Part shown: piece after piece, positions 43,217 through 53,634 of the stretch
Layout: every line of letters begins with the position of its first letter
Numbering within the stretch: position 1 is the stretch's first letter
Source: Simplicispira psychrophila DSM 11588
Lineage (GTDB): Bacteria; Pseudomonadota; Gammaproteobacteria; Burkholderiales; Burkholderiaceae_C
Direction of reading: 5' to 3'
Assembly: GCF_000688255.1 (NCBI RefSeq)
Contig: NZ_JHYS01000014.1
Location: 27,058 to 91,057 of the forward strand
Length of the DNA stretch: 64,000 bases
Notes under the pieces: model-generated
What the model was told of the DNA's origin: nothing
Database searches by the model: none
What the model saw: only the letters and a program-made list of their open reading frames with translations
Program-made: the position numbers and the translations under genes

Positions 43217-43600
43217 GGCGGAAAAAGTCGTTGCAATCGAAGCGCATGGCGCCGGAAGGTGGCTGGCCCTGGGCCGGCATTGGCGGCCTGTGGTCGCGGA
43301 GTATTTTAAGCGGGCAGGGCGACCTGTAGTCAGCCATTGCCATGCCTTGCCTTGCCTTGCCAAAGATCCGCCTTTGAGCATGTGTCGAATTTTGTCGTGC
43401 AGCCGATTCAGCGCCACATAACCCGCAGCGTGACAGCGGTATCACGTTGCTTTTCAGAAACGGCGGGGGCATAGTGGCTTGGCGTTACCAAATGCATCCG
43501 CCGTTGCGACACAGAGAAACGTGTCAAAGCGCCAGATGCGCGCCACGCCGCTTTTTATGGGGCGGCTTTTCTTTCACTGTGAGCCATCGGAGATTTGTTC
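43217..43600. other. Intergenic region between purC and hpf
   Basis: About 380 bases between divergent genes without a convincing coding sequence. It should hold both promoters. It has a 5-bp tandem repeat (GCCTT-type, about 43344-43361) and a hairpin with a T run just before hpf (43547-43570). No sigma-70 promoter stands out. Confidence 0.5.
43547..43570 (+). terminator. Terminator-like hairpin in the hpf leader
   Basis: GCCGC (43547-43551) pairs with GCGGC (43562-43566) around a 10-base loop, then TTTT. It lies 30 bases before the hpf start, so it could attenuate hpf or end an upstream transcript. Confidence 0.4.
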
Positions 43601-43933
43601 ATGAATTTGACAATCAGCGGTCACCATCTTGACGTGACGCCGGCACTGCGCACTTATGTCACCGACAAGCTGGATCGGGTCACCCGCCACTTTGATCAAC
43701 TGGTCGATATCAAAGTGTTGTTGACGGTCGAGAAACTAAAAGAGAAAGAAAAACGCCAACGTGCCGAATGCAGCATCCGCGTCAAAGGCAGCGATCTGTT
43801 TGCCGAATGCGCCAACGAAGACCTGTACGCTGCTGTCGATGGTCTGGTGGACAAGATCGATCGCCAAGTGGTGCGCCACAAAGACCGCTTGCAAGACCAC
43901 CACTTTGACGCCCGCCGGCGTGAGTTGGCCTGA
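43601..43933 (+). CDS. hpf: Ribosome hibernation promoting factor, short form
   Basis: A 110-residue HPF (MNLTISGHHLDVTPALRTYV; DLYAAVDGLVDKIDRQV). It binds in the 30S decoding region and promotes 100S ribosome dimers in stationary phase. The ATG at 43601 follows GGAGA; an upstream in-frame TTG is less likely. Positioned before ptsN-hprK, as usual in betaproteobacteria. A terminator follows at 43993-44018. Confidence 0.93.
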   Translation: MNLTISGHHLDVTPALRTYVTDKLDRVTRHFDQLVDIKVLLTVEKLKEKEKRQRAECSIRVKGSDLFAECANEDLYAAVDGLVDKIDRQVVRHKDRLQDHHFDARRRELA

Positions 43934-43992
43934 TACTGCGAAGCTTGAGCGGCGTTGTTGCCCTCTTTTGGAACGTGAACACGTTCGTCACA

Positions 43993-44018
43993 GGCCGCCT
44001 TGTCGGGCGGCTTTTTTT
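43993..44018 (+). terminator. Rho-independent terminator after hpf
   Basis: GCCGCC (43994-43999) pairs with GGCGGC (about 44006-44011), followed by seven T. Confidence 0.85.
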
Positions 44019-44077
44019 GTGCTCTTGAGCGACCCTTTCGGCTGTCGCCAAGCGGTGCATAATCCGTCCCTATTGCC

Positions 44078-44545
44078 ATGAACCGTCTTGCCTCTATCCT
44101 GCCCGTCACGCAAGTGCTTGTGAGCGTTGATGCCACCAGCAAAAAGCGTGCTTTTGAAGAAGCTGGCCTGCTGTTTGAGGGCCTGCGGGGCTTGTCCCGT
44201 GCACTGGTCACCGACAGCCTGTTTGCGCGTGAACGTCTCGGTTCTACCGGGCTGGGCCATGGCGTGGCCATTCCGCACGGTCGCATCAAGGGGCTCAAGG
44301 CGCCCATGGCGGCAGTGTTCCAACTCGAACATCCGATTGGCTTTGATGCGCCCGACGAGCAACCCGTGGTGCTGCTGATTTTTCTTCTGGTGCCGGAAGC
44401 AGCGACGCAAAAGCACCTGGAAATTCTCTCTGAAATCGCTGAGTTGCTCAGCGACAGCGCACTGCGCGAGAGGATCAAGGCCTGCACCAACGCCGACGAA
44501 CTGCACGCCATGATCGCTGGCTGGCAGTCTACGCAGACGGTGTAA
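44078..44545 (+). CDS. ptsN: Nitrogen PTS EIIA component
   Basis: A 155-residue EIIA-Ntr with the phospho-accepting His67 in GVAIPHGRI. It receives phosphate from NPr/HPr and controls K+ transport and nitrogen or stress responses. It is followed after 21 bases by hprK. Confidence 0.94.
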   Translation: MNRLASILPVTQVLVSVDATSKKRAFEEAGLLFEGLRGLSRALVTDSLFARERLGSTGLGHGVAIPHGRIKGLKAPMAAVFQLEHPIGFDAPDEQPVVLLIFLLVPEAATQKHLEILSEIAELLSDSALRERIKACTNADELHAMIAGWQSTQTV

Positions 44546-44566
44546 AAACTCCGCTGTGGCTGCGCC

Positions 44567-45517
44567 GTGAAACCCAACGTTGTCAGTGCCGATGTCCTGT
44601 TTGAGGAATTTCGTCTCTCCCTGCGCTGGGAATGGCTGGCCGGTCTGGGCGCTTCAGAGCGCCGTTTTGATGAAGTCGCCGTGCGCTCGGCGCGGTCGGG
44701 CGCTGACCTTGTCGGTCACCTGAATTACATCCACCCTTACCGGGTGCAAATTCTCGGCGAACGCGAAATCGCTTACCTCACCACCGATACGCCCGAGGAC
44801 TGCCAGCGGCGCATTGCACGCATTGTCACGCTGGAACCCCCGGTGTTGATTTTGGCCGAAGGCCAGGTGGCACCCGAAGCGCTGTTGTCGATGTGCGAGC
44901 GCGCCGAGATCCCGATGTTTGCCACCAAAGAGTCGTCGGCTTTTGTCATCGACGTGCTGCGTGCCTACCTGTCCAAGCACTTTGCCGACCGTATCACCAT
45001 GCACGGTGTGTTCATGGATATTCTGGGTCTGGGGGTGTTGATCACCGGCGAGTCCGGTCTGGGTAAGAGTGAACTGGGGCTGGAGCTGATTTCCCGTGGC
45101 CAGGGGTTGGTGGCTGACGATGCGGTTGATCTGTACCGCATCAACCAGACCACCATCGAGGGCAAATGCCCCGACCTGCTGCAAAACCTGCTCGAAGTGC
45201 GCGGTATCGGCCTGCTGGATATCCGCGCCATCTTTGGTGAAACCGCCGTGCGCCGCAAGATGCGCCTCAAACTCATCGTCCATCTGGTGCGCAAGGAAAC
45301 CATGGAAAACGAGTATGAGCGCCTGCCCTATGAGCCCTTGGTGCAGGACGTGCTCGGCGTGCCAGTGCTCAAGGCCGTGATCCAGGTGGTGGCCGGGCGC
45401 AATATTGCCGTGCTGGTCGAAGCGGCTGTGCGCAACACCGTCTTGCAGTTGCGCGGCATCGATACCTACCAGGAATTTGTCGAGCGCCACCGCCGTGCCA
45501 TGGAGCGCGACGTTTAA
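44567..45517 (+). CDS. hprK: HPr kinase/phosphorylase
   Basis: A 316-residue HprK/P with a GTG start. Walker A GESGLGKS is at 161-168, and the signature [16 protein letters not shown] and the acid cluster [11 protein letters not shown] are present. It phosphorylates HPr on Ser with ATP and reverses the reaction; in betaproteobacteria it modulates an incomplete regulatory PTS. It overlaps no gene and pairs with ptsN. Confidence 0.93.
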   Translation: MKPNVVSADVLFEEFRLSLRWEWLAGLGASERRFDEVAVRSARSGADLVGHLNYIHPYRVQILGEREIAYLTTDTPEDCQRRIARIVTLEPPVLILAEGQVAPEALLSMCERAEIPMFATKESSAFVIDVLRAYLSKHFADRITMHGVFMDILGLGVLITGESGLGKSELGLELISRGQGLVADDAVDLYRINQTTIEGKCPDLLQNLLEVRGIGLLDIRAIFGETAVRRKMRLKLIVHLVRKETMENEYERLPYEPLVQDVLGVPVLKAVIQVVAGRNIAVLVEAAVRNTVLQLRGIDTYQEFVERHRRAMERDV

Positions 45518-45518
45518 C

Positions 45519-45552
45519 AGCGTTCAGACGTTCAGACGTTCAGGGGTTCAGC
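45519..45552 (+). repeat. Short tandem repeat between hprK and fur
   Basis: GCGTTCAGACGTTCAGACGT followed by TCAGGGGTTCAGCG gives three to four imperfect units of about 8 bp (CGTTCAGA) directly after the hprK stop. Confidence 0.7.
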
Positions 45553-45581
45553 GTGGCTGCCCTGCCGCGCAGTGCGACTGC

Positions 45582-46007
45582 TTATTTGCTGCGCCGCGCT
45601 GCGCACACGGCACATTGACCATACAGCGCCATGGAATGATCCTGCACCATCCAGCCCTTGGCCTTGGCAATGATTTGCTGGCGTTTTTCTATTTCAGGAT
45701 CAAAAAACTCTTCCACCTTGCCGCACGTGGTGCAAACAAAATGGTCGTGGTGCTGACCTTCATCGAGTTCATAAATCGCCTTGCCGCTTTCAAAATTGCT
45801 GCGGATCAACAGGCCGGCCTGTTCAAACTGGGTCAGCACGCGGTATACGGTGGCCAAGCCGATGTCCGAGCGCTCCTCCATCAGCACGCGAAACACGTCT
45901 TCTGCCGTCATGTGGCGTACTGAACTGGTCTGAAAAATTTCCAGAATTTTCAAGCGCGGCAGTGTCGCCTTGAGTCCGGTGCTTTTGAGTTCGTCGATGT
46001 TCTTCAT
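45582..46007 (-). CDS. fur: Ferric uptake regulator
   Basis: A 141-residue Fur repressor. The N-terminal winged helix ([32 protein letters not shown]) is followed by metal sites in [18 protein letters not shown] and a C-terminal Cys pair (CAVC). It represses iron-uptake genes with Fe2+. It is divergent from bamE, the usual arrangement. Confidence 0.95.
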   Translation of the reverse strand: MKNIDELKSTGLKATLPRLKILEIFQTSSVRHMTAEDVFRVLMEERSDIGLATVYRVLTQFEQAGLLIRSNFESGKAIYELDEGQHHDHFVCTTCGKVEEFFDPEIEKRQQIIAKAKGWMVQDHSMALYGQCAVCAARRSK

Positions 46008-46097
46008 GCCAAGGCTCTTTTCATACGGCTATCGGGGTGGCAGTGGCTCCTGAGCCTGCCGCTACAATGATCCGATCATAGCCCTCCGTCTTTTTCC

Positions 46098-46631
46098 ATG
46101 CCCACTCAAGCCCATCGCTGCACCCGTCTGGGACTGATCCTGTTGATTGGCGCCACGGTGGCGGCCTGCAGCAGTTTTGACAATGCCACCCAGCGCCTCG
46201 CCGGGGTGGTCACACCGTACAAGATTGACATCGTGCAAGGCAACTTTGTCTCGCGTGAACAGGTCGAGGCGCTGCAGCCCGGCATGGGACGCCAGCAGGT
46301 GCGCGAGATTCTGGGCACGCCGCTGGTGACCAGCCTGTTCCATAGCGACCGCTGGGAATATGTCTTTACCCTCAAGCGCCCGAACGTGGAGATCCAGACG
46401 CGCAAGCTGACGGTGTTTTTCAAGGGAGACACCTTCGAGCGCGCCGAGGGCGATGAAATGCCGTCCGAGAGCGAATTCGTCGCCACGTTGGGCAAGAATA
46501 AGGCTACCGGGGCCGTGCCCGTACTCGAAGCCACCGAAGCGCAATTGGCCCGTTTTCCAGCGCGTGCACCGGCGCCGCCAGCCCCCGCTGCACTGGCACC
46601 GGCGCGCACCAGCTACCCGCCGCTTGAATAA
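46098..46631 (+). CDS. bamE: Outer membrane assembly lipoprotein BamE
   Basis: A 177-residue SmpA/OmlA lipoprotein with lipobox VAAC (Cys24). The BamE core has YKIDIVQGNFVSREQVEALQ, PGMGRQQVREILGTPLV and DRWEYVF. Part of the BAM complex for outer-membrane protein insertion. It has an extra Pro/Ala-rich C-terminal tail. Confidence 0.92.
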   Translation: MPTQAHRCTRLGLILLIGATVAACSSFDNATQRLAGVVTPYKIDIVQGNFVSREQVEALQPGMGRQQVREILGTPLVTSLFHSDRWEYVFTLKRPNVEIQTRKLTVFFKGDTFERAEGDEMPSESEFVATLGKNKATGAVPVLEATEAQLARFPARAPAPPAPAALAPARTSYPPLE

Positions 46632-46696
46632 TGGGGCGGCGCCCTGATCGCTGATTGCTTTCGCGCCGCTATCTCGCTATCCCCAAGGAACGACAC

Positions 46697-47533
46697 ATGA
46701 CTGGGACTTCCACCCCCGCCACTTCTCCTGCGCCCTGGCGCGTAGCCATTGCTGGCGCTTCTGGCCGCATGGGCCGCATGTTGATCGAGGCCGTGCAGGC
46801 CAGCGATGACTGCGTGCTTGCCGGCGCTCTCGATATCGCCTCCAGCCCAGCGCTGGGAACCGACGCCAGCGCCTTTTTGGGCCACGCCAGCGGGGTGCTG
46901 ATCACTGCTGACCTGCGCGCCGGTCTGCAAGGTGCCGACGTGCTGATCGACTTCACCCGCCCCGAGGGCACGCTGGCGCATTTGCAGGTGTGTGCTGAAC
47001 TGGGCGTGAAAGCCGTCATTGGCACGACTGGTTTTAGCGACGCAGAAAAAGCCGAAATCGCCGCACTGGCGCAAAAAACCGCCATTGTCATGGCGCCGAA
47101 CATGAGCGTTGGCGTCAACGTCACGCTCAAGTTGCTGGAGATGGCGGCCAAGGCGCTGTCCACCGGCTACGACATCGAAATCATCGAAGCGCACCACCGC
47201 CACAAGGTTGATGCACCGTCGGGCACGGCGCTGAAAATGGGCGAAGTGATTGCTGATGCGCTCGGGCGTGACCTGAAAGACTGCGCCGTCTACGAGCGCT
47301 ACGGCGTGACGGGCGAGCGCGATCCGTCCAGCATCGGCTTTGCCACCATCCGTGGTGGCGACATCGTCGGTGACCACACGGTGCTGTTTGCCGGCACCGG
47401 CGAGCGCATCGAGATCACCCACAAATCTTCCAGCCGCGCCACCTACGCCCAGGGCAGCCTGCGCGCGGTGCGCTTCCTCGGCACGCAAACCACCGGCCTG
47501 TTCGACATGTTCGACGTGCTCGGCCTGCACTGA
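46697..47533 (+). CDS. dapB: 4-hydroxy-tetrahydrodipicolinate reductase
   Basis: A 278-residue DapB of the lysine/diaminopimelate pathway. Nucleotide-binding [37 protein letters not shown] and the catalytic [16 protein letters not shown] are present. The start at 46697 follows AAGGAA. It heads a run with exbB-exbD-leuS. Confidence 0.95.
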   Translation: MTGTSTPATSPAPWRVAIAGASGRMGRMLIEAVQASDDCVLAGALDIASSPALGTDASAFLGHASGVLITADLRAGLQGADVLIDFTRPEGTLAHLQVCAELGVKAVIGTTGFSDAEKAEIAALAQKTAIVMAPNMSVGVNVTLKLLEMAAKALSTGYDIEIIEAHHRHKVDAPSGTALKMGEVIADALGRDLKDCAVYERYGVTGERDPSSIGFATIRGGDIVGDHTVLFAGTGERIEITHKSSSRATYAQGSLRAVRFLGTQTTGLFDMFDVLGLH

Positions 47534-47545
47534 CCGGCCGGCACC

Positions 47546-48244
47546 ATGGACCCGCTGCACTGGCTGCGCCAAGGCGATGCCGTGACGCAGGCGGCGGCGC
47601 TGCTGCTCCTAGCGATGTCGGTGGCCAGTTGGGTGGTGATGTTGTGGAAGCTGCGCCTGGTGCAGCGCGCGCGCCGCGATGTGCCGCGCGCTACCGCCGC
47701 TTTTTGGCAGGCGCCTGACTGGGGCGCCGCGCAGCAGCAAGTCGCCGCCTTTGACCGTGAAGCGCTGGTGCTGCCTTTGGTGTCTACTGCAAAAATAATA
47801 GCTACAACCGCAGTCCCTACAAGCGCTACAGCCAGTTTAGCTACTCAAGCCAGTCTGGGTCAGCAGCTCACCCGTGTGCTGCGCAACGCCCTGCATGAAG
47901 TGTTAGGGCGATTGCAGTTTGGCCAGGTGCTGCTGGCCACCGTCGGCTCGACCGCACCGTTTGTTGGTCTGCTGGGCACTGTCTGGGGCATCTACCACGC
48001 GCTCACGGCCATGGCCAGCGCCGGACAGATTAGCATCGACAAAATCGCCGGCCCGGTGGGCGAGGCGTTGATCATGACCGCTGCGGGTTTGGCCGTCGCT
48101 CTGCCCGCCGTGCTGGCCTACAACGTCTTTGGTCGCCAGATTGGCCAAGTTGAGGCCGACCTGGAAGGCTTTGCCCACGACCTGCGCGCACTGGTACTCG
48201 ACAGCGCTGGCGCTGGCAGTGCCGCTGTCGCCACCACCGACTGA
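47546..48244 (+). CDS. exbB: MotA/TolQ/ExbB proton channel protein
   Basis: A 232-residue inner-membrane protein with three membrane helices (about 15-35, 128-150, 172-195) and the conserved [19 protein letters not shown] and [22 protein letters not shown] segments. It partners ExbD to couple proton flow to TonB-dependent or Tol functions. The cytoplasmic loop includes [19 protein letters not shown], encoded by a dispersed repeat (47781-47838). No tonB is adjacent. Confidence 0.9.
   Translation: MDPLHWLRQGDAVTQAAALLLLAMSVASWVVMLWKLRLVQRARRDVPRATAAFWQAPDWGAAQQQVAAFDREALVLPLVSTAKIIATTAVPTSATASLATQASLGQQLTRVLRNALHEVLGRLQFGQVLLATVGSTAPFVGLLGTVWGIYHALTAMASAGQISIDKIAGPVGEALIMTAAGLAVALPAVLAYNVFGRQIGQVEADLEGFAHDLRALVLDSAGAGSAAVATTD
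47781..47838 (+). repeat. Dispersed repeat inside exbB
   Basis: GTCTACTGCAAAAATAATAG, then CTACAACCGC and CCTACAAGCGCTACAGCCAG, matches the plus-oriented repeat. It is in frame and lies in the cytoplasmic loop. Confidence 0.75.
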
Positions 48245-48250
48245 CCCGCC

Positions 48251-48688
48251 ATGGCCTTTGGTCGTTTAGAGCGCACCACCGCCGCTGCGCCGATGAGCGA
48301 TATCAACATCACGCCGCTGGTCGATGTGATGCTGGTGCTGGTGGTGATCTTCATCTTGACCGCGCCGCTGTTGGCCAGCTCCATCCGCTTGGAATTGCCG
48401 CGCATCGAGGGCGCCGTGCCGGGTGCCGGGCAGCAGGCCGTCACCGTGGTGGTGGACAAGCTCGGGCAGGCATTTATCCACGACGAGCCGCTGGCGCAGG
48501 CCGCCTTGGCACAGCGCTTTATCGCCATTGCCGCCGAGCACCCGGATACCGAAGTGCAATTGCGCGCCGATGCCGCTGTGCCGTATGGCCGGGTGGTGGC
48601 CATCATGGGCGCGGCGCACCAGGCCGGGCTGACGCGCATCGGCTTTGTTGCCGAGCCGGTGGCTGCAGTGGCTGCGGTTGCGCCCTGA
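48251..48688 (+). CDS. exbD: ExbD/TolR family protein
   Basis: A 145-residue protein with one N-terminal membrane helix ([17 protein letters not shown]) carrying the conserved Asp in [10 protein letters not shown], and a periplasmic domain. It follows exbB by 6 bases and forms its partner in the proton-driven motor. Confidence 0.92.
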   Translation: MAFGRLERTTAAAPMSDINITPLVDVMLVLVVIFILTAPLLASSIRLELPRIEGAVPGAGQQAVTVVVDKLGQAFIHDEPLAQAALAQRFIAIAAEHPDTEVQLRADAAVPYGRVVAIMGAAHQAGLTRIGFVAEPVAAVAAVAP

Positions 48689-48783
48689 CACCGGGCCGCT
48701 GGGTGCCAACGCCTAAAATCGCCGCAGCGCAGCGCAGCGGTTTGCGGCTGCCTCTCTCCATTAGCAGTAAGTTCCGGGTTCCC

Positions 48784-51465
48784 ATGCAAGACAAATACCA
48801 ACACCTCGAGGTCGAGCGCGCCGCGCAAGCCCATTGGACCGCGCACGACGCCTACCGCGTCACCGAAGACGGCGACAAGCCCAAGTTTTACGCCTGCTCG
48901 ATGCTGCCCTACCCCAGCGGCAAGCTGCACATGGGCCACGTGCGCAACTACACCATCAACGACATGCTCACGCGCCAGCTGCGCATGAAGGGCTTCAACG
49001 TATTGATGCCGATGGGCTGGGACGCTTTCGGTCTGCCGGCAGAAAACGCTGCTATGAAGAACCACGTGCCACCGGCGCAGTGGACCTACGACAACATCGC
49101 TTACATGAAGCAGCAGATGCAGGCGATGGGCTTGGCGGTGGACTGGTCGCGCGAAATCGCTACCTGCGACCCGACTTATTACAAGTGGAACCAGTGGCTA
49201 TTTTTGAAGATGCTGGAAAAAGGTATTGCCTACCGCAAAACCCAAACCGTCAACTGGGACCCGGTCGATATGACGGTGCTGGCCAACGAGCAAGTGATTG
49301 ACGGCAAGGGCTGGCGCACCGGTGCCACGGTCGAAAAGCGCGAAATCCCCGGCTACTACTTAAAAATCACCGACTACGCTGAAGAATTACTCGGCAACGT
49401 CGCCGGCGACAAAATGCCCGGCTGGCCCGAGCGCGTCAAGCTGATGCAGGAGAACTGGATTGGCAAGTCCGAAGGCGTGCGCTTTGCCTTCCCGCACCGC
49501 ATTGCCGGTGCCGATGGCGCGCTGATTGGCGACGGCAAGATGTACGTTTTCACCACCCGCGCTGACACGCTGATGGGCGTGACCTTCTGCGCTGTCGCCC
49601 CTGAGCACCCGCTGGCCGCCCACGCCGCGCGCAGCAACCCCCAACTGGCGGCGTTCATTGCCGAATGCCAACACGGCGGCAGCACCGAGGCCGAGCTGGC
49701 GACGCAAGAAAAGAAAGGCATGGCCGCCGGCCTGAGCGTGCAGCACCCGATCACTGGCGAGGACGTCGCTGTCTGGGTTGGCAACTACGTGCTGATGGGT
49801 TACGGCGACGGCGCGGTGATGGGCGTGCCAGCGCACGACGAGCGCGACTTTGCTTTTGCGCTGAAGTACGGCCTGGAAATCAAACCGGTGGTGCTGGTCG
49901 ATGGCGAAACCTTCGACTTCACCCAGTGGCAAGACTGGTACGCCGATAAACAGCGTGGTGTCAGCGTCAACTCGGACAACTTCAGCGGCCTGTCGCACCA
50001 AGACGCCGTGAACGCCGTGGCGCACGCGCTGCAGCAAAAAGGCTTGGGCGAGAAGAAAACCACCTGGCGTCTGCGCGACTGGGGCGTAAGCCGCCAGCGC
50101 TACTGGGGCACGCCGATTCCCATCATCCACTGCGACGAACACGGCGCGGTGCCGGTGCCCGAAAAAGACCTGCCGGTGGTACTGCCGACCGACTGCGTAC
50201 CCGACGGCTCAGGCAACCCGCTGCACAAGCACGAAGGCTTCCACGCCGGCGTGACCTGCCCGATCTGCGGCAAAGCGGCGCGGCGCGAAACCGACACCAT
50301 GGACACCTTTGTCGATAGCTCGTGGTACTTCATGCGCTATTGCGACCCAAAAAACAGCCAAGCGATGGTGGCCGAGGGCGCGGATTACTGGATGCCCATG
50401 GACCAGTACATCGGCGGCATCGAGCACGCCATCTTGCACCTGCTGTACGCACGCTTTTGGACCAAAGTGATGCGCGATATGGGCTTGGTCAAGGTCGATG
50501 AGCCTTTCACCAAGTTGCTGACGCAGGGCATGGTGCTGAACCATATTTATTCACGCCGCACCGAAAAAGGCGGCAAAGAGTATTTCTGGCCGCACGATGT
50601 CGAGCATGTGTTGGACGACGCCGGCAAAGTCACCGGCGCGCGCCTGATCAATGCCGTGGGTGATTTACCGGTCGGCACCGCCATCGACTACGAAGGCGTG
50701 GGCACCATGTCCAAGTCGAAAAACAACGGCGTCGATCCGCAAGACCTGATTGAAAAATACGGTGCCGACACCGCCCGTCTCTACACCATGTTCACCGCGC
50801 CGCCCGAGGCAACGCTGGAGTGGAACGATGCAGCGGTCGAAGGCAGCTACCGGTTCTTGCGCCGCGTCTGGAACTTTGGCGTCAAGCTGTCTGCTATGGA
50901 TAGCGTAGCTGCTAGCGCAAATGTTTCGGGGGCTCAAGCCCTAAAAGACGTTGAATTTGGCAAAGAAGCCAAAGCGCTGCGCTTTGAAATCCACAGCGTG
51001 CTCAAGCAGGTCGATTACGACTACCAGCGGATGCAATACAACACCGTGGTCTCGGGGGCGATGAAGATGATCAACGCGCTGGAAGACTTCAAGGCCCACG
51101 ACAGCGCCGGCGCGCAGGTCGCGCTGATTGAAGGCTTTGGCATCTTGCTGCGCTGCCTGTACCCGGCCACGCCGCATCTGACGCACAGCCTGTGGAACGA
51201 CTTGGGCTACGCCGCGCATTTGGGCGATGTGCTGGACGCGCCCTGGCCGCAGGTCGATCTGCAAGCGCTCAAGCAAGACGAAATCGAGCTGATGCTGCAG
51301 GTCAACGGCAAGTTGCGCGGTTCCATTCTTGTCAGCGCCGATGCCGACAAAGCGACCATCGAGCGCATTGCGCTGGCCAGCGAGGCCTTTATCAAGCAGG
51401 CGGCGGGTGCCGCGCCGAAAAAAGTGGTCATCGTGCCGGGTCGCCTCGTCAACGTGGTGGTCTGA
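48784..51465 (+). CDS. leuS: Leucyl-tRNA synthetase
   Basis: An 893-residue class I synthetase. The HIGH signature is in [11 protein letters not shown], the KMSKS equivalent is in [10 protein letters not shown], and the CP1 editing domain is in the middle. The start at 48784 ([10 protein letters not shown]) is the family start. The segment [20 protein letters not shown] near residue 700 is encoded by a dispersed repeat (50889-50945) and lies between the anticodon-binding helices, a tolerant site. Confidence 0.96.
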   Translation: MQDKYQHLEVERAAQAHWTAHDAYRVTEDGDKPKFYACSMLPYPSGKLHMGHVRNYTINDMLTRQLRMKGFNVLMPMGWDAFGLPAENAAMKNHVPPAQWTYDNIAYMKQQMQAMGLAVDWSREIATCDPTYYKWNQWLFLKMLEKGIAYRKTQTVNWDPVDMTVLANEQVIDGKGWRTGATVEKREIPGYYLKITDYAEELLGNVAGDKMPGWPERVKLMQENWIGKSEGVRFAFPHRIAGADGALIGDGKMYVFTTRADTLMGVTFCAVAPEHPLAAHAARSNPQLAAFIAECQHGGSTEAELATQEKKGMAAGLSVQHPITGEDVAVWVGNYVLMGYGDGAVMGVPAHDERDFAFALKYGLEIKPVVLVDGETFDFTQWQDWYADKQRGVSVNSDNFSGLSHQDAVNAVAHALQQKGLGEKKTTWRLRDWGVSRQRYWGTPIPIIHCDEHGAVPVPEKDLPVVLPTDCVPDGSGNPLHKHEGFHAGVTCPICGKAARRETDTMDTFVDSSWYFMRYCDPKNSQAMVAEGADYWMPMDQYIGGIEHAILHLLYARFWTKVMRDMGLVKVDEPFTKLLTQGMVLNHIYSRRTEKGGKEYFWPHDVEHVLDDAGKVTGARLINAVGDLPVGTAIDYEGVGTMSKSKNNGVDPQDLIEKYGADTARLYTMFTAPPEATLEWNDAAVEGSYRFLRRVWNFGVKLSAMDSVAASANVSGAQALKDVEFGKEAKALRFEIHSVLKQVDYDYQRMQYNTVVSGAMKMINALEDFKAHDSAGAQVALIEGFGILLRCLYPATPHLTHSLWNDLGYAAHLGDVLDAPWPQVDLQALKQDEIELMLQVNGKLRGSILVSADADKATIERIALASEAFIKQAAGAAPKKVVIVPGRLVNVVV
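50889..50945 (+). repeat. Dispersed repeat inside leuS
   Basis: TCTGCTATGGATAGCGTAGC, then TGCTAGCGCAAATG and GGGGCTCAAGCCCTAAAA, matches the plus-oriented repeat in an essential gene, in frame. Confidence 0.7.
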
Positions 51466-51467
51466 GC

Positions 51468-52031
51468 ATGGCACGCGCCACTGCCTTGATCCCCACCCCA
51501 GCATGTCTGTCGGACGGTGGACTGCGCCGGCGCACCCTGCTGGCTTGGCTGCCGCTGCCGCTGGCCTTGAGCGCCTTGTCAGGCTGCGGTTTTCGGCTAC
51601 GCGGGGTGCCCGAATTTGCTTTTCGCTCGCTCTACATCGCCGCGCCGCCGGCCTCGCCGCTGGCGCGCGAGTTGCGCCGCACGCTGGAAGGCGCGGGCGG
51701 CCAACTGGTGTTGTTGTCCGAACCTGCCCAGTTGCCCCAGGCAGAAGCTATTTTTGATCTGTTGTCCGAGCAGCATGAGCGCAGCGTCGTCGGCCTGACC
51801 GCCTCTGGCCAGGTGCGCGAACTGCAACTGCGCCTGCGCATCAAATTCAAGCTGCGCACCCCGGCTGGCGCCGAGCTGATCCCCGAAACCGAACTGCTGC
51901 AACAGCGCGACATCAGCTACAGCGAAACCATTGCGCTGGCCAAAGAGGCGGAAGAAGCGCTGCTGTACCGCAATATGCAGACCGACCTGGTGCAGCAACT
52001 GTTGCGCCGGCTGGCCGCGGTACGCCCCTAG
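51468..52031 (+). CDS. lptE: LPS-assembly lipoprotein LptE
   Basis: A 187-residue outer-membrane lipoprotein, lipobox LSGC followed by GFRLRGVPEF, typical LptE. It plugs the LptD barrel to export lipopolysaccharide. The start at 51468 is 2 bases after the leuS stop. The sequence before the lipobox has RRR and a hydrophobic signal. Confidence 0.9.
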   Translation: MARATALIPTPACLSDGGLRRRTLLAWLPLPLALSALSGCGFRLRGVPEFAFRSLYIAAPPASPLARELRRTLEGAGGQLVLLSEPAQLPQAEAIFDLLSEQHERSVVGLTASGQVRELQLRLRIKFKLRTPAGAELIPETELLQQRDISYSETIALAKEAEEALLYRNMQTDLVQQLLRRLAAVRP

Positions 52032-52052
52032 TGGCGGGCACCGCGTCGGCTG

Positions 52053-52112
52053 CTTTTGCTATCAAAAAAATAGCTATCAGCGCTTTATGCTAAAGCGCTA
52101 GAGGCTATTTTT
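52053..52112 (+). repeat. Best-preserved dispersed palindromic repeat
   Basis: Intergenic copy between lptE and holA. It folds as a near-perfect hairpin: AAAAATAGC (52066-52074) pairs with GCTATTTTT (52104-52112), and AGCGCTTTA (52079-52087) with TAAAGCGCT (52091-52099), with an internal loop TATC/AGAG and a terminal loop TGC. A and T runs at the ends make it terminator-like on both strands. It serves as the reference for the other copies. Confidence 0.85.
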
Positions 52113-52131
52113 ACCCTTATTTTTGAGTGCC

Positions 52132-53220
52132 ATGCAACTTGCCCTGAATCAGTTGGCTGCGCACCTGCACCAAGGTTTGCGCCCGCTCTACACCCTGCAT
52201 GGCGACGAGCCGTTGTTGCAGCAGGAGGCGGCGGACGCCATCCGCAGCGCCGCGCGTGCCCAGGGTTACACCGAACGCAGCAGCTTTACCGTCGCCGGCG
52301 CGCATTTCGACTGGGGCGCGGTGCGCGCCGCTGGCGGTGCGCAAAGCCTGTTTGCCGACAAGCAGATACTGGAAATTCGCGTGCCTTCGGGCAAGCCGGG
52401 CAAGGACGGCAGCGCAGCGCTGCAGCAACTGGCGCAGGCGGCCGTCGGCAACGACAGCACGCTGACGCTGGTGCTGTTGCCGCGTCTGGACAAAACCACC
52501 AAGACGGGGGCGTGGTTTGGCGCCCTCGACGGCCACGGTGTCAGTGTGCAGATTGACCCGGTCGAGCGTGCCCAGCTGCCCGCATGGATCGCCCAGCGCC
52601 TGGCCGCTCAGGGCCAGCGCGTCGTCGCGGGCGAAGAGGGACAGCGCACATTAGCCTTTTTTGCCGACCGCGTCGAAGGCAATTTGCTGGCGGCGCACCA
52701 GGAGATTCAAAAGCTGGCGTTGTTACACCCGCCGGGCGAATTGGGGTGGGCACAGATCGAAGCCGCCGTGCTGAATGTGGCGCGTTATGACGTGTTCAAG
52801 CTGTCTGAAGCGGTGCTGGCCGGGCAGGTCGTGCGCGTGCAGCGGATGCTGGATGGCCTGCAGGCCGAGGGCGAAGCCGCTGTGCTGGTGCATTGGGCGC
52901 TGGCCGAAGACATCCGCGCCTTAAAGCGGGTGAAAGATGCCATGAATGCTGGTCGCCCGCTGCCCATGGCCCTGCGCGAGAACCGCATCTGGGGGCACAA
53001 GGAGCGCCAATACGAGCGCCTGCTGCCACACGCCGAAGACGCCGCCCTGGCCCGCCTGCTGCAATCGGCGCATCTGGTGGATGGCATCGTCAAAGGACTG
53101 AAAGTGCCTGCCTGGCCGCAAGAGCCGTGGCAGGCGCTACAGCGACTGGCGCTGCAGCTGTGTGCCGTGGCGGCAGGCCCGGCTGGTGCCGGGGCAGGCA
53201 CGGCGCGCCCAGCCTGCTGA
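52132..53220 (+). CDS. holA: DNA polymerase III delta subunit
   Basis: A 362-residue clamp-loader subunit that opens the beta clamp. It has the N-terminal QLALNQLAAHLHQGLRPLYTLHGDEPLL and FFADRVEGNLLAAHQEIQKLAL. The start at 52132 (MQLALNQL) is preferred over an in-frame TTG three codons upstream. It follows lptE as in many proteobacteria; a dispersed repeat lies immediately upstream. Confidence 0.93.
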   Translation: MQLALNQLAAHLHQGLRPLYTLHGDEPLLQQEAADAIRSAARAQGYTERSSFTVAGAHFDWGAVRAAGGAQSLFADKQILEIRVPSGKPGKDGSAALQQLAQAAVGNDSTLTLVLLPRLDKTTKTGAWFGALDGHGVSVQIDPVERAQLPAWIAQRLAAQGQRVVAGEEGQRTLAFFADRVEGNLLAAHQEIQKLALLHPPGELGWAQIEAAVLNVARYDVFKLSEAVLAGQVVRVQRMLDGLQAEGEAAVLVHWALAEDIRALKRVKDAMNAGRPLPMALRENRIWGHKERQYERLLPHAEDAALARLLQSAHLVDGIVKGLKVPAWPQEPWQALQRLALQLCAVAAGPAGAGAGTARPAC

Positions 53221-53230
53221 GGGCGGCAGC

Positions 53231-53458
53231 TCAATCGTCGTCGTCATCCTCGGCGTCGCCATCGAGCACGAAGGTCAGCTGCATGTTGACGCGGTAAGCG
53301 GTGATGCGGCCGCTCTCGATCGTCACCTTCTGCTCCTTGATCCACGCTCCGCGCACGTTGTCCACGCTTTTGCAGGCGCGCTGGATACCCTGGTCGATGG
53401 CATCCTCAAAACTAGTTGCGCTACGGGCGCTGATTTCAATGACTTTGGCAACACTCAT
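53231..53458 (-). CDS. Dodecin family protein
   Basis: A 75-residue dodecin ([40 protein letters not shown]). Dodecamers bind flavin dimers and may store or buffer them. The C-terminus has an Asp-rich tail [13 protein letters not shown] lies before the start. It is convergent with holA and divergent from proA. Confidence 0.92.
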   Translation of the reverse strand: MSVAKVIEISARSATSFEDAIDQGIQRACKSVDNVRGAWIKEQKVTIESGRITAYRVNMQLTFVLDGDAEDDDDD

Positions 53459-53634
53459 GGGGAACTCCCTTTCAAAAGAGACAGTGGAGCCTGCAGCGTA
53501 GGCGCTGGGACGAGGCTCGGCTGTCGGACAAACGCCCCTCTGGTTTTTGGGTGTTTTTGCGGCCACGGTTTCGGCGCAGTCGCAACCGCAGCCTCAACCC
53601 GGCGCAGGCCAGACATCTGCGGCAAAATCGCCCG

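Noticed and set aside
43134..43421. A 95-codon plus-strand open frame upstream of purC.
   Set aside because: It overlaps the start of purC in antisense, has no ribosome site and no recognisable composition, and ends in low-complexity sequence.
43470..43492. A TGGCGTTACCAAATGC sequence upstream of hpf considered as a sigma-54 promoter.
   Set aside because: The GG to GC spacing is 13 instead of the strict 12 bp, and no enhancer site was recognised.
45519..45552. Tandem CGTTCAGA units after hprK considered as a small CRISPR or binding array.
   Set aside because: Units of about 8 bp with no spacers; a simple tandem repeat.
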